DNA of 64,000 nt from positions 4,857 to 68,856 of the forward strand of contig NW_002060972.1 in NCBI RefSeq assembly GCF_000150275.1. The letters run 5' to 3'. The notes under the pieces are model-generated. The model saw only the letters and a program-made list of their open reading frames with translations, was not told the origin of the DNA and did no database searches. The DNA comes from Trichoplax adhaerens. Lineage: Eukaryota; Placozoa; Uniplacotomia; Trichoplacea; Trichoplacidae. A program made the position numbers and the translations under genes. Positions 37,090-49,100 of this stretch are shown here, piece after piece (position 1 is the stretch's first letter; each line of letters opens with the position of its first letter).

Positions 37090-37803
37090 AGAATAATTCA
37101 TTGCAAGCAGAGTTGCACTCCAACAAAATTTGACATTGATAATTTCTCCATTGTACCAAATACTAACAATATTGTTTTGATAATAAAAGATACGAAAGTT
37201 GGCATTTAAATACTCGAAATCAATTGATCAATGAATGCTACATTGAGGTAAATTATCCAACACCATTGATCCTTTGCATCTCTTTACACCGTAACTTTTT
37301 TGTTGGCCAATAGACTGAACCTGGACGCATGAAAGCTTTATTCCTTTAATGTGGTAATAAACGCATGTTTACTACCTAAAGATTAATATCGCGGCTTATA
37401 TAAATACTAGTTAAATACCCGTTCAAATTTACGGGAAAAAATTACGAACTAAGCATTACATTAAAGGGAAATTCACAGCTAGATTATCCTTGTATATATA
37501 AATCACTTTCTGATTTAAGTATGAGCAATAGAGAAATTTCAACCGATCCCAAGGATAACAGCACCTCCATGAAAAAAAACTTCTATGCAACCTGTAGCTA
37601 TGAAAGTTAGATGTAGATGTAATTCGACCGATCATGATTATTTAATAAATTCAATTATCTATATTGACGAATATTATTATTTCGCATTTCATGGATACAT
37701 TTTTGGACGCATTGCAGGCTTACCTGCCATTAAGCATTGTCACGATAAAATGGACAACGATTTCGCTGATGATTGCAAGAAAATAAAACAGCTTTTCATG
37801 TAG
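37090..37803 (+). pseudogene. Decayed Apaf-1-like exons (third copy, WD-region part)
   Basis: 37090-37255 resembles the 45532-45708 exon of the intact gene: tcattgcaagcagagttgca against tcattgcagacgaagttcta, and the ends match as atcaatgaatgctacattgag against atcaacgaatgctatattgag. It contains an internal stop (ggcatttaaatac). 37530-37803 resembles the next exon (45902-46228), sharing ttcaaccgatcccaaggataaca and a tail I-K-H-C-H-D-K-M-D-N-D-F-A-D-D against I-K-D-C-Q-D-K-T-E-K-D-F-A-D-H. Exon order and strand match the intact gene, so this is the remnant of a third tandem copy lying upstream. Confidence 0.75.
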
Positions 37804-38489
37804 TATCCGCTATATAAGTTCAATCAGTTCGATTACGGTGTCGTTTCTGGTTTTCCTTAAAGTTACAAGCATCATCATCTTACCCGAATAGCAGTTCTAC
37901 TAACACTTTCTACTTTAATTATACTATGGTTCTTGCATCTACTTCATTGTAGTATAATTCAGATCATTTGTAGCATTTTATATACAGTACGTAAAAACTT
38001 TAACGATAATGGAGGCGTTTTATTGATCACTGCATTTCTCATGTGATCAATTACAATCATCGCTCGCCCTAAGCCTGATCGATGCTTACTCTACTTTAAA
38101 TAATTGATTACGATTGATTCTTGGTATTTTTATTAAGTTATCATCGATGTGTTGAACTACATTATACAACGATACTACTCTATCGCTATACAGATAACGC
38201 TGCAAGTTCATGTTATTTTTCTTGTTGCCATGTTGTATTATAACTTCCAGGTTTACCTTCATAAATTTCATTTTAATGTAGTAGTGCTCTAGCTGTTAAT
38301 CCATGCTGCTGCTTCATACCTTATTTACCCCTCGTTATCCCAGTTAGTAAACTTTTAGGTTAACATGAAAATTTTCAGTTTTTCTCTAAGTTGATAAGTA
38401 TAAGGAGAATTTGAACAGAACAGTAATTCGCGATTATGCTGGTATTGTATGTTAAGATGTCTTTTCTATGGACTTTTATGCTCCTGAAG

Positions 38490-39215
38490 TTCGCCATGTA
38501 CCAGTAAAATGAACTGATGAAAGATATTCAAACCTGTTAATTCGTAAATGTCTTATAATTACACTCGAAAAATAATAAAAAATAGTTTAGCTCAGGGCTA
38601 TTAAATTATTTGATATTAAAGATTACTTTTGGATAAGTGATCTTGATCAGTAGCAAATTCAATTAAATTTTTTTATTTTTGATGGAATCACGATGTACGT
38701 AATCCCACTTGAGTAATTTTTTAACCTGGATTATTTCATATTGAGCGCATTACATAACCTGAGATCTGGAACAAGCAAAGTGTTTTAAGTTAGAGAATCA
38801 TACTGTCTTTTATGATTAACATTGCTAACAATTATAAACTGTTCTGGTGATAGCTGATTATTTAGCTACTATACTAATTTATGTCATTTTATGGTACTGC
38901 TACTAAGATAACTAGAAAGAAATCAAAAATGATTCAAATCATTAATGAAAGAACAGTAGCCCTCTACTTTAGTAAGGAAGCAATGTTTTAAGAACGTAGA
39001 GCGAGTATAGCAGTCCACTAAAATTGTTAGATCAGCCAACAAGGATTAATAATTTGATTCTCACTTCAATATCGACAGAATAAATATAATTTTCACTTCC
39101 ATATCGAATTGGAAGTAGACGTTAATACGACACTTTCGATTAGAAGTTATGAGGTAATTTCTATAATTATCGTTTTCTTGCTTGAAGTGAAAGAAACTTT
39201 AAGATTTCATATACT
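38490..39215 (+). repeat. Direct duplication, copy 2 (about 720 bp)
   Basis: Partner of 36361-37084. The unit spacing of about 2.1 kb shows that a partial tandem duplication took place inside the decayed Apaf-1-like copy. Confidence 0.75.
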
Positions 39216-39289
39216 ACTAACACTACATTATTAGTGCTGCCTGTCTTCATTTACAATGGGCGGAGCTGAAAATGCTGATAAATCATTTC

Positions 39290-39540
39290 GTTTCTATAGC
39301 TTAGAAGATTAGATGACCTTGTTCATGATTGATGAATCAGGAAGTCTTACTAGGCGATTTAAAATATTTAGAATGTAGGTCGATGCTCAAGTTCCGTTTC
39401 TTCAAAATAGTCGTTCATCAAACGATTTAGTAGAAGAGGAAGTTTATAGTTATCTAACAGGAGCAATTTCTAGAATCAGCATTCAACTCTTTTGTTAGCA
39501 ATATATAACCAATTACGAGATCTAATTATTTGTCATACTT
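39290..39540 (+). pseudogene. Decayed Apaf-1-like exon (third copy, late WD region)
   Basis: The stretch ttagaagattagatgacctt...catgattgatgaatcaggaagtctt parallels the start of exon 48954-49193 (L-R-R-F-D-D-L-D-H-D-L...E-V-L) but carries in-frame stops within the first 20 codons. It follows the other remnants in the order expected for a 3' part. Confidence 0.6.
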
Positions 39541-40136
39541 AAAGGTAATACAAATTTGAAAATGAAGAGTAGAATAGAAAAGAATTATTTTAGAAGGGAT
39601 CATTGGAAGTTGCAATTAGAAATGAGCTTGATGCCATCATTCAGTACGGCATAGTGCCATAAAACATGTCGATTTCGTATTTCGTAAAGCTTGGATTCAT
39701 GGTTGGCAAGGTAGCTAACCAACGCCCGCGCATTCGTGTATTATGTCAGGTTCTAAAGCTAGTTGAAGTTGTAATCGTAATGTAAATAAGATTAATAGTA
39801 CACAGTCTTCTCTTAATTGATTACCTTACCCAATAGGATTGGCCAATTTTGCTATTTTTATGTGCACGTAAATAAAGAGCATTATTGTCACAGAATGAGT
39901 TATAAGTTAATTAATAACTAATAAATCTCTTCAAGAAATCTGCCGTAAGGATTCTGGAAATAAATCCTACCAAACAAGCATTCGCTAACCAATGGTTATT
40001 AACAGCGAATATGACAGTCGATGCAAATTGTAATGCGAGGGAATACAGGATAAACACATCATTATCACTACTTGATAGATTACCATAGCAAATCTATCAA
40101 AATGGTTTATGATCGCCGTTATCTAACAGTAAGGAT

Positions 40137-43100
40137 ATGATAAAGGATGCTCTTGTCAAAGAATCAATTGTAAATCAATTATTGGCTGATAGAATAATTA
40201 GCATCAATCAGGTGATCAGGGACAAGTTCGGACAAATAAATAACATTAGTCACGACAGGGCTGTATATGCGTAAATTGAACATGTGGCCATTTGTAGGTT
40301 TGTAACTCCGCTTCTGTTTAAGAAATTAAAAAAATCTTTCCTTTTAGAACTAGTTCTATCATCAATAAATAGCGCTATGCCGGTGGTACTATTTAGTGGA
40401 TCCTTCTCGAACAATCGTGGTTCTACGGTAACTCATCTCAGTGTTGTGCTCATTTTAATGACAGATAAATTGGATGCAATTGATAATAATAATATTACAA
40501 CAGGACGACAATGTCCCTAAGCTTCCACGAGTGGATTGCAGTCAAACAGTGTCCAACATAATGGAAGCCAACCAATCAAAGATTTGCCAAAATATGCCAA
40601 TATCAGTCATGCGTCAAAAATTGGTAGAATATTCAGTCATTGAGGAAGACAGTTTGCAACAAACGAATGAGAGTAGTGATGATGATAACGAAATGGCAAA
40701 TTTAATATTGGAGAAGTTGGAAAATAGCGGAGATCGAGGGTTTTATATCTTTTGCAATATACTAAAGGAGCAATCGGATGAGCAACTCCGATTACTTGGC
40801 TTCCAACTTAGCGATGAAGCAAAGCAAACCATGGGCCTTTCGAATGATGGTACCCTATTGCATAGAATTGTATTTTGAATATTGAATGATTATAATATTG
40901 GCTGAATTTTATATAGATGCATTTGTGATTTTCTGTATCTGATTGTTTCGTTTTTACTTGATGTTTTCATACAAGTTCTGTTAGATCATATTGATAAACA
41001 TAAATGCTATTTATGTATCACACTATAACAACTTTACTGAATTTTCTGATGCTAAATTCATGTTCGTCATATCAATGATTTGTTAAAATGCATTAAGATA
41101 GTCGGCATCATTTCGTATCAGTTACAGATAGCTATCCGATACCTTTGCTAAATATCAGTTTATGATAGTGTTTAAACAAAATGATCGTATCTAATCTATA
41201 TCATATCATTCTCAACAATCTTTTATCACTTACAGACCTCCTGCGAAATGTTCCTCCTTTACCACAACATCATTTTATCGTACGAAACGATTTTGCTAAT
41301 CAAACTGCAATTGCAATTATGAAAATTCACGCAAGCGGTGGTAGACTACTCGTTCATGGTCCTTCTGGCACAGGTAAAACTGTTGCCGTAAGTAACTCTT
41401 TACAATATGTCATTAGACAGAAGGAGCAATTTCTACCTCATGGCGTCTACTGGGTTAAAATTGGTAAGTTTACATAACGTCAATTCGATCAAGTGAAATT
41501 GCTACTTTAATTTGAATGTATTGCTGCTGGCATGTTATAAGACGGAAATTACATCATTAGATATTTTGGTTCAGTTTTCAAAATCAGATTTAAAATTTTA
41601 AACGTGTTTCTTCTTTAAATTGCACAGGTAAGGTAGATGAACAGAAATTGTTTGGAATACTGTATAATTTGGCAACTAAGCTGAGAATCAAACCGCAAAC
41701 TTTTCCGAACTTAAAGAAGCTTAATCAGGCAATCTCTAGTCATTTTGTGGGTAAACAATACAATTCTACGCTGATTACATTACGATGATTGTGCCAATTG
41801 CCTATGAAAACAACTATTCTATCATTTTTATAATGATAAAGTTATTCAATATGCGGATATGACAATAATGGTAGAAAAATAACTTTACGATTTTTTTCAA
41901 AATTATAGTGAATTCGGATTTATCCTTTACCTTATTCGTCTTTGATGAAGTGGAAGAGTCATCCTATTTGAATTATTTAACATTCGCTAAAAATTGTGTC
42001 GTTATTTCTACCCAGTCTAATCAAGCTATGGTTGAAAAATTCGATTACATTACTCAATCTCAGGCTAGTTTCCTAGTCGATATATAAGTTTAGCCTCGCT
42101 AACTCTGCTTAGGTGTAGTAAAAGTGCTTAATAAATTGATAACTTAGCTTATACGAGTAAATCCATATCGTATTACAATAGTTTTCTAGCTTAAGTAGCT
42201 ATATGTATGCGATTAATGCTCTTGTGATAATAATTATAATAGGAGAGCTTTACCCAACAAGAGGCTTCACAGATAATAGCCTCATTTCAAGAAAGTGGGA
42301 AAACGGAACCATGGATTAACGATGACGTAGTGAAAAAAGTAGTAGAAAAGTACCGATCAAGTCCGCAAGCAATCGCTTTAATCGGTGGGACTCAACTGTC
42401 ATCCTTAGACGAATGGTTAGATATTCAAAAATTTACAGAATCGGAACCGGTAACCACATTTTCACATACTTTTTTCACCATGGTCATGAATAAACTACCT
42501 ACAAAGACAAGGGAATTGTTTTCCTTGCTGGGTGTATGTTACAGAGTTGAAATTCCCATTTCCACTGTCGCTATAATATGGAATCTACCGGTTAATGAAG
42601 TATCAGTCATACTGCAAGAATTACATCGACGATCATTGCTATTTTATTTTAGTAGCAGTAATAAAAGGTAAAAATAATAACAGCTAATAAACGTAAACCA
42701 TACTTATGGAATCAGGCATTTATACTGAAACAAAATAATCTCTATCTGGGCATCTAAGTATCAAAATATATTTACTAAATCATCTCAATCATACGGAATT
42801 ATCACATGATATTATATTACATGAAGTAAAAGTCGTTACTCATAAATAGAAATATCAGATTGCAAGGTCATCATGAAATGGGATCTAAATTGATCATTCA
42901 AGAGGGAATTTTAAATTTTCATTTCGCTTCCGCTTAATTTCGTGTCTTATTAACTATCTGTTACCGAATAATTACAATTTATTTATAATCATCGAGTAGA
43001 TATTACTAATTGAATTTTACGCTAAAATTTGTAGGGGTTACTGTCAAATCAATAACTTGATCTTGGACTATTTTCAGCAACCTTCTAATTCGACGTATGT

Positions 43101-46100
43101 TTCATCTGAGTTTATCAGAAATCTGCATCGTAATGTAATTAACCGATATCAATTACATTGCGATGAAAATTGGATAATACAAAATGATGATGGTTACTTT
43201 TATCGCTATTTTATTAATCATCTGATGGCTGCTGAAAAAGATGATATAATTCAGCAAATTTTATCCAATGTTGAATGGATTAACAATCTGTTACAATTAC
43301 TAAAACAGTCTTCACTTTTATATGCTTACTTGGATCATGTTCAAGACTATTTGAATAGTAAGGTAAACTAATTGTATAAGATTAATTTTATTTGTTGAAT
43401 ACTTCCTCCATAGAAGTTGATGCGTTGATGCACACTTGAGAAATATTGTCTTTAAATTTTTAAAGAGAGAGAGTCTAAATTATTCTTTCATTTTTTGTAA
43501 ATTTAGAATATCATAGATATAGCACAATAGCTTCGCAACTAGTAAATGAGTTTGAAAGCTTTTCCTATTGATTGATATTTGCAGACATGCCGATGCGTTT
43601 CTGTAGCCCTTAGAAATGTTTTTGTAACATATTTAAGCACATTCGCTTTATAAAAGTCTTTAAAATTTTGTAAAACTGGACTGTTTTAAATCAATGATAT
43701 AATTAAACTAAGGCTGAAAATTTTTAAACAGAATTTAGATTCGACCTCCAAGCCATTAGAATTCTTGAGAAAATACGAAATATTTCTACAGGGAAGTTGC
43801 CCTGATTTATTGCAGTTAATTTTAGATTTTGCACCTAGTGATAATCCCCTCTATCAACAAGCATACGAAAGCGCCTATCGATTAAGTGAGGAAGGGAAAG
43901 GCCTTTACATGAAATTAAGGTTGAAATAAATCTTTACTAATTTTCCTATTCAATGTTGGCAGATTTTGAAAAAGAGTTTTTATATATCTGTAGGCTAATG
44001 TTTATCTATCTTATGATGCATAGCTATACCCAAAGTAGGAAAGCTGATAAGTTCTATGATATACAGAATTTGCCTAAGGAAGAAGATGTGAATGTAAATG
44101 AATCAATTTAACTTTATTTAAGTTCCTTTTCATGTCATTGTCGTATGCTACATTTAATTTAGAGTAGATACACAAATACAGTGTACATAATCTCCCTTAT
44201 ATTAATCAAAGCCTAACTTACATAGCGAAAGGAAATAATGATATATCTATTTTTGAGTATTGAATTGTTGATATTCTTCGTAGTTAATGGAATTGGTTAT
44301 CGAAAGAGGTAACACATATACCCCGTTTGAAGGCAGAATTTATCAATTTGCAGAGAGTTTCGATCATAAAATCAAAGCGCGTGGATTTGGCCCAGTAAGC
44401 AATTCATCAATTTTGCCCATGTACCTGGCTATGTTTTATGTATCATATTGTTTTTGTATAAATCGAGGAGAAGGAAGATTGTTATGCGTTAATAGTACAA
44501 TACTTTTAGGAATCTATTTAGAATATATGCGACAAATGTTTTTAAATGTTCACGCTATAGCGGTTAAGTAAATGACAATGATTTTTTGATATAGAGCACT
44601 TTTTCTCCTTTACGAAAGAAATGGTCATTAGAAAATTTATTAACTGATAATGTAGCAAGAATACTTATCGATAAGATGCCATTTTCTGCACTAGCTCACT
44701 CTTCATTGCAATGGAGACAGCATTTACTGTTTGTTGATGCAATATTTCAAAATTAATTAATATTCTTTTCGTTAAAAATTTTTTCTTCATTGCAATACAG
44801 GCAATAATTGCTGTTTTTTTTGAAAAGTCATAAATTATGAAAGTAGTAATAAGTTTCTGTAAGGCAGTTATATTTTTTTTAAGATAGGCTGGCATAATCG
44901 CTAGCATATGCAATATTACTGTATTTATTAGTAAGACACCATAAAAATGTATCATTAATTTTAAATTACGATTTTTGGACAGCATTTATTCTTTTTTGCA
45001 ATATGTTAGTTATTACTATTTATTGATGCTATGTTACTATGATTTCTAGCGCTACGGGATGAATCTGTACCAATACAGTTGGGATGTTATTTCTGTTGAA
45101 GAAGGATTGCAATTGCCATTTATTCTTCAAAATGGCGAAAAAGCAATACACTTAGAGGCTTGTACCATCCAGTTTCTTGAAAAAAGCAATACGTCGTTTA
45201 TGACTATTTCTGCAGAAAAGCATCAATTGCATGTGAGAAAATAACTTAGTCTTTAATCGGATTTAAATTAGACAGTAACTGTTAGTAAATTCGCTAATGA
45301 TACTCTAAATTTGGCTTAGCTACAACTTTAGAATGGACGAGATAGAATAATTCCTTGCTTTAGATTCAATCTTATCATATGTTCTTACGCTCAATTTTCA
45401 AGACTCTAAGTTGTAAAAAGCATTATTAATAGTATCATCCAACGATGTTAAATATTAAAAGATTTAGCTTTATTTATATCGTAAGACGGTTAACCTAGAC
45501 TTATCAAAATTTTTTATCTAAATGACGATAGCTATGGGAAATAAAAGATGGAATGATTCATTGCAGACGAAGTTCTACCAATACAGAATTTTACATTAAC
45601 AACTTTTCCTTTGTACCAGACACAACAAATATACTAGTAGCAATGGAAAGATATCAAAGATGGAATATGTATATGCCCAAAGATTTGATCAACGAATGCT
45701 ATATTGAGGTCAACTATTCTACACTAATTATATGTAGTGTACAGTAGTTTCTTATTATCCCTTTGAAGGCATTTCATAATCTTGACTTCTCTACTGCACT
45801 AACATACGAGTACTTCTATCTCAAGATTAATATCTCAGTATATTATACGTACCGTACTAATTAGTCCAGATCAAGCTTAATAAATTCATTTATCCTTTCA
45901 GGTTTGGACTTTGGAAAATCTTCAGCCTATCTCAAAGATAACAGTACCTGCTCGAATTAATAGTTCACTTAAACCTCTGACTGGAAAGCCTGATCCAAGC
46001 AATCATCTAATATCTTATGTTGGTCATTTTGATGATAGCCATTATTTAATATCTTATGGAGGCTTGGGCGGCTTACTATCGATTAAAGATTGTCAAGATA

Positions 46101-49100
46101 AAACAGAGAAAGATTTTGCTGATCATTGGTCTAAAATGTTTAAGATAATTCATAATAATTACACTCACCTTGCTATATCAAAAGACAAGAAATATTTGGC
46201 TGTTCTGACCTATTTTGGAGATGTTCTGGTAGGCATACCGTAGCAAAAGGACTATTAGAAGTCTTAAGCTATTTAGAATATGCTATAACATTGATTGCTT
46301 AAATTAAGGCACTGTAACCAGTTTTAATCCAATTTATGAATCTTGTAGATATGCAGTAGTTCTGTCTTTTTGTGTGCTATAACTCATCTTTAAAGCTCCT
46401 CCGCCTAGTATTGCTTCATGCCATAAGTAGGATCCCGTTCTTATCCAAAAGTTTATGATAAATTCAAATATATTACCTTGGTACTGCATAATGAGCTGAA
46501 ATAGGGTAGCTCCATGTGCATATCCGTACGATTTGTTTCGTGTTTTATTTATTACTTTAGTTTGTAGTAACTTTTTAAAGCCAATTTGACCATGTTAAAT
46601 TGTTACTCAATGGTGATATAGTAACTATTCATCCAATATCATACTGCGATTTTCGTAAAATTATCTTCCTTGTTCTAATGAGCTCCCTCTTTCCGTCTTA
46701 GCATGTTTCCAACCTTACTCTGATAAACTTAAACATTTAACAACAATTTCTTGTTAGCCTGACTGCTTTCTAATTATTTTTGATCACCTCATTCATTTTA
46801 GATCTATCAAGTTAGTGCTGATGAGGTTATATATTACTCCTTCATTGAATGTCAATTTGGTAGTTCCCAGATATTTTTTGTAGATGACAGTTACAATATT
46901 ATGGCCGACTTTGGAAACTCTCGCCTTTATTACACCTTTCCCAGTAAGTCTTACAACGATTAATAATAACTATAGTTGAGAAAGATTTCCTCAAATTATT
47001 TCTGAGCTTGGTGGTGCATTCTACTTTTAAGCTACACAAAAATCAATGCCACCTCATAGACTTGCTAATGCCGATAGAAATTGCAATTCCCAAGTTCCCA
47101 AGCAAAAGATTGTTAATAATGCGCTAGTTCTGGTGGAAATGATCAAAGATGATGATGAATTGCAGCTAAAGGTTTGTCATTATGCTGGTAAAATATGGAA
47201 TTATGGATTCTATCATTACTACATGTTTCTACAACTAATGAAAGACGAGCAATTGGGTCCTAATCTGGAAATGTTTGTTAATACAACAGGTTCACAGAGG
47301 CGATCGTTTAGAAGAAGTTACCTTCCATAATTTCGGCTCTCATTATAAATCGACTTTTATGTCGAAAGATCACTCCACTGTCGACTTCTTTCTGTTTGAC
47401 GATTTCCCATATATTTTACTGATTGAAGTTTATGGTTGCAACGATAAAGATTGCTTAAAAGATCAAAATGAGAGACATTTTCACTGCTTTCAAAGTGTAA
47501 GTTACAGTCTAAATTGACATTAAGGTATCGAATCATGCAAAATTGGCTGTTATAACACGGTACCATTGACGATGTTTTTAATATTCCTAATGATTCCGCT
47601 TACTACTGATTTCATCTACCAGTTATTATCTTCTCCCCCTATTGAAGTATAACAATTATTTTGCAATAATTTCTACATCCACAGTTTAGTTGCACTCTTA
47701 CGGTGGCCGAGAACACTGTAGAGGAAGTTTGCACGCTGTAGAGCATGTTTTTACTGTAACATGGTGGCCCTTCTCGGCCACCGTACACTCTGTTGCAAAT
47801 GCTGAATAGGATACCTAGATATGAACGTGGAAGTTATCATCATCCAGTTTGCTATTCCCACCGTAATAGCGTAGATTGCTTTTGTAAACTATTAATCTAA
47901 CTCTAGTTGGGAAAGTAGTTGATGTTATATGTTAGTATCACACACTACTAGTGACAGAGTAAGTCCACATACGCCAGTGCTAACGAAGAGCGCCTCTTAC
48001 TGACTTAAAGAGACGACATTAGCTATATCACTAAATAAATCAGTTCCAACGACTGAATACTATATTACAGTTATAGCATCACTGATAGTATAGACGAGGT
48101 GGTCAGAGAATTCCTACTATTTATTACTGAAAAAATCTTGACAACCAAGATTAGTCTTGACGATTCAATAGCAATTGACAAATTAGTTGACAAACTAGCC
48201 CACTAACTAAGTAAAACGTGATTTCAGGCACCAGTCTTTTATAGTCTCGTCAGAAGCTCCTGAAGCACACAAAGTAAGACTATCTTTCTAGAGTTATATG
48301 AATTATTATAAATATTGCCAGTGCAGACTTTATAGAAGATAATTAATTAATAACCTTTATTATTAAGAACTAATAATAAACTAATAAAGAGCTTAACTCT
48401 TCACATAAAATGACAATTTAATACCTTAATAATATAATTCATTAATGAAATCAATTGTCAACTATACTACCAGAGAATTATCATATTAATAGCTAACAAA
48501 TTGTAACAGTTAGCAAAGGTGTTAGCTTTGCTCTATGAAAATGTAAAGAATTATATCAGACTAAACTTAACGATGAACAACTTTCAGGATCTGTTTTGCT
48601 TACGATACTAAATCATAAACACCATTGCAGTCTCCATTTTCGCTCGGCTTGCCTACTTCTATCAAATAAGCAAAATTTTAATTTTTTCATAGCATTAAAT
48701 CATGAACGCAATTAAAGTCAAATTCTCATTGCTAGTCTTATGGTATCAATAGACAACTTTTAAGATTTGCCTTCCTTGCTCCATTAAATCATTAATGCAA
48801 TGACAGTGGTTATATTTCACTTTGCTTGTCTAGATCTACTGATAGACAACTTTTAGAATTACTATTACTTGCAGCATTAATTAATTAAGGTTATCTTTCT
48901 TCATTTGTCATAAACATAATGGAAGATGTTGATAATCTTATTTTATGTTATAGCTGAGAAGATTCGACGATCTGGATCATGATTTATGGGTTAATGAAGT
49001 CTTGGTGAACGATTTCAAATATAAAGAATTTCAGCCTCTTCCCGAGGAAGAGATATCCCCTTTCTTAATGGATGCCACACCAGAGCAAACAGCAGAAATC

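Noticed and set aside
38086-38271. 61-codon minus-strand frame
   Set aside because: It lies inside the decayed Apaf-1-like region, and no similarity or splice signals support it.
43914-43929. Early stop of gene A after R-L-K at the end of the 43732 exon
   Set aside because: A donor (AAATTAAG|gttgaa) precedes the stop, gene B has the same arrangement, and the next exon continues in phase in both genes.
44665-44985. 106-codon minus-strand frame
   Set aside because: It falls on degenerate intronic tandem repeats of gene A, and the matching intron in gene B does not keep it.
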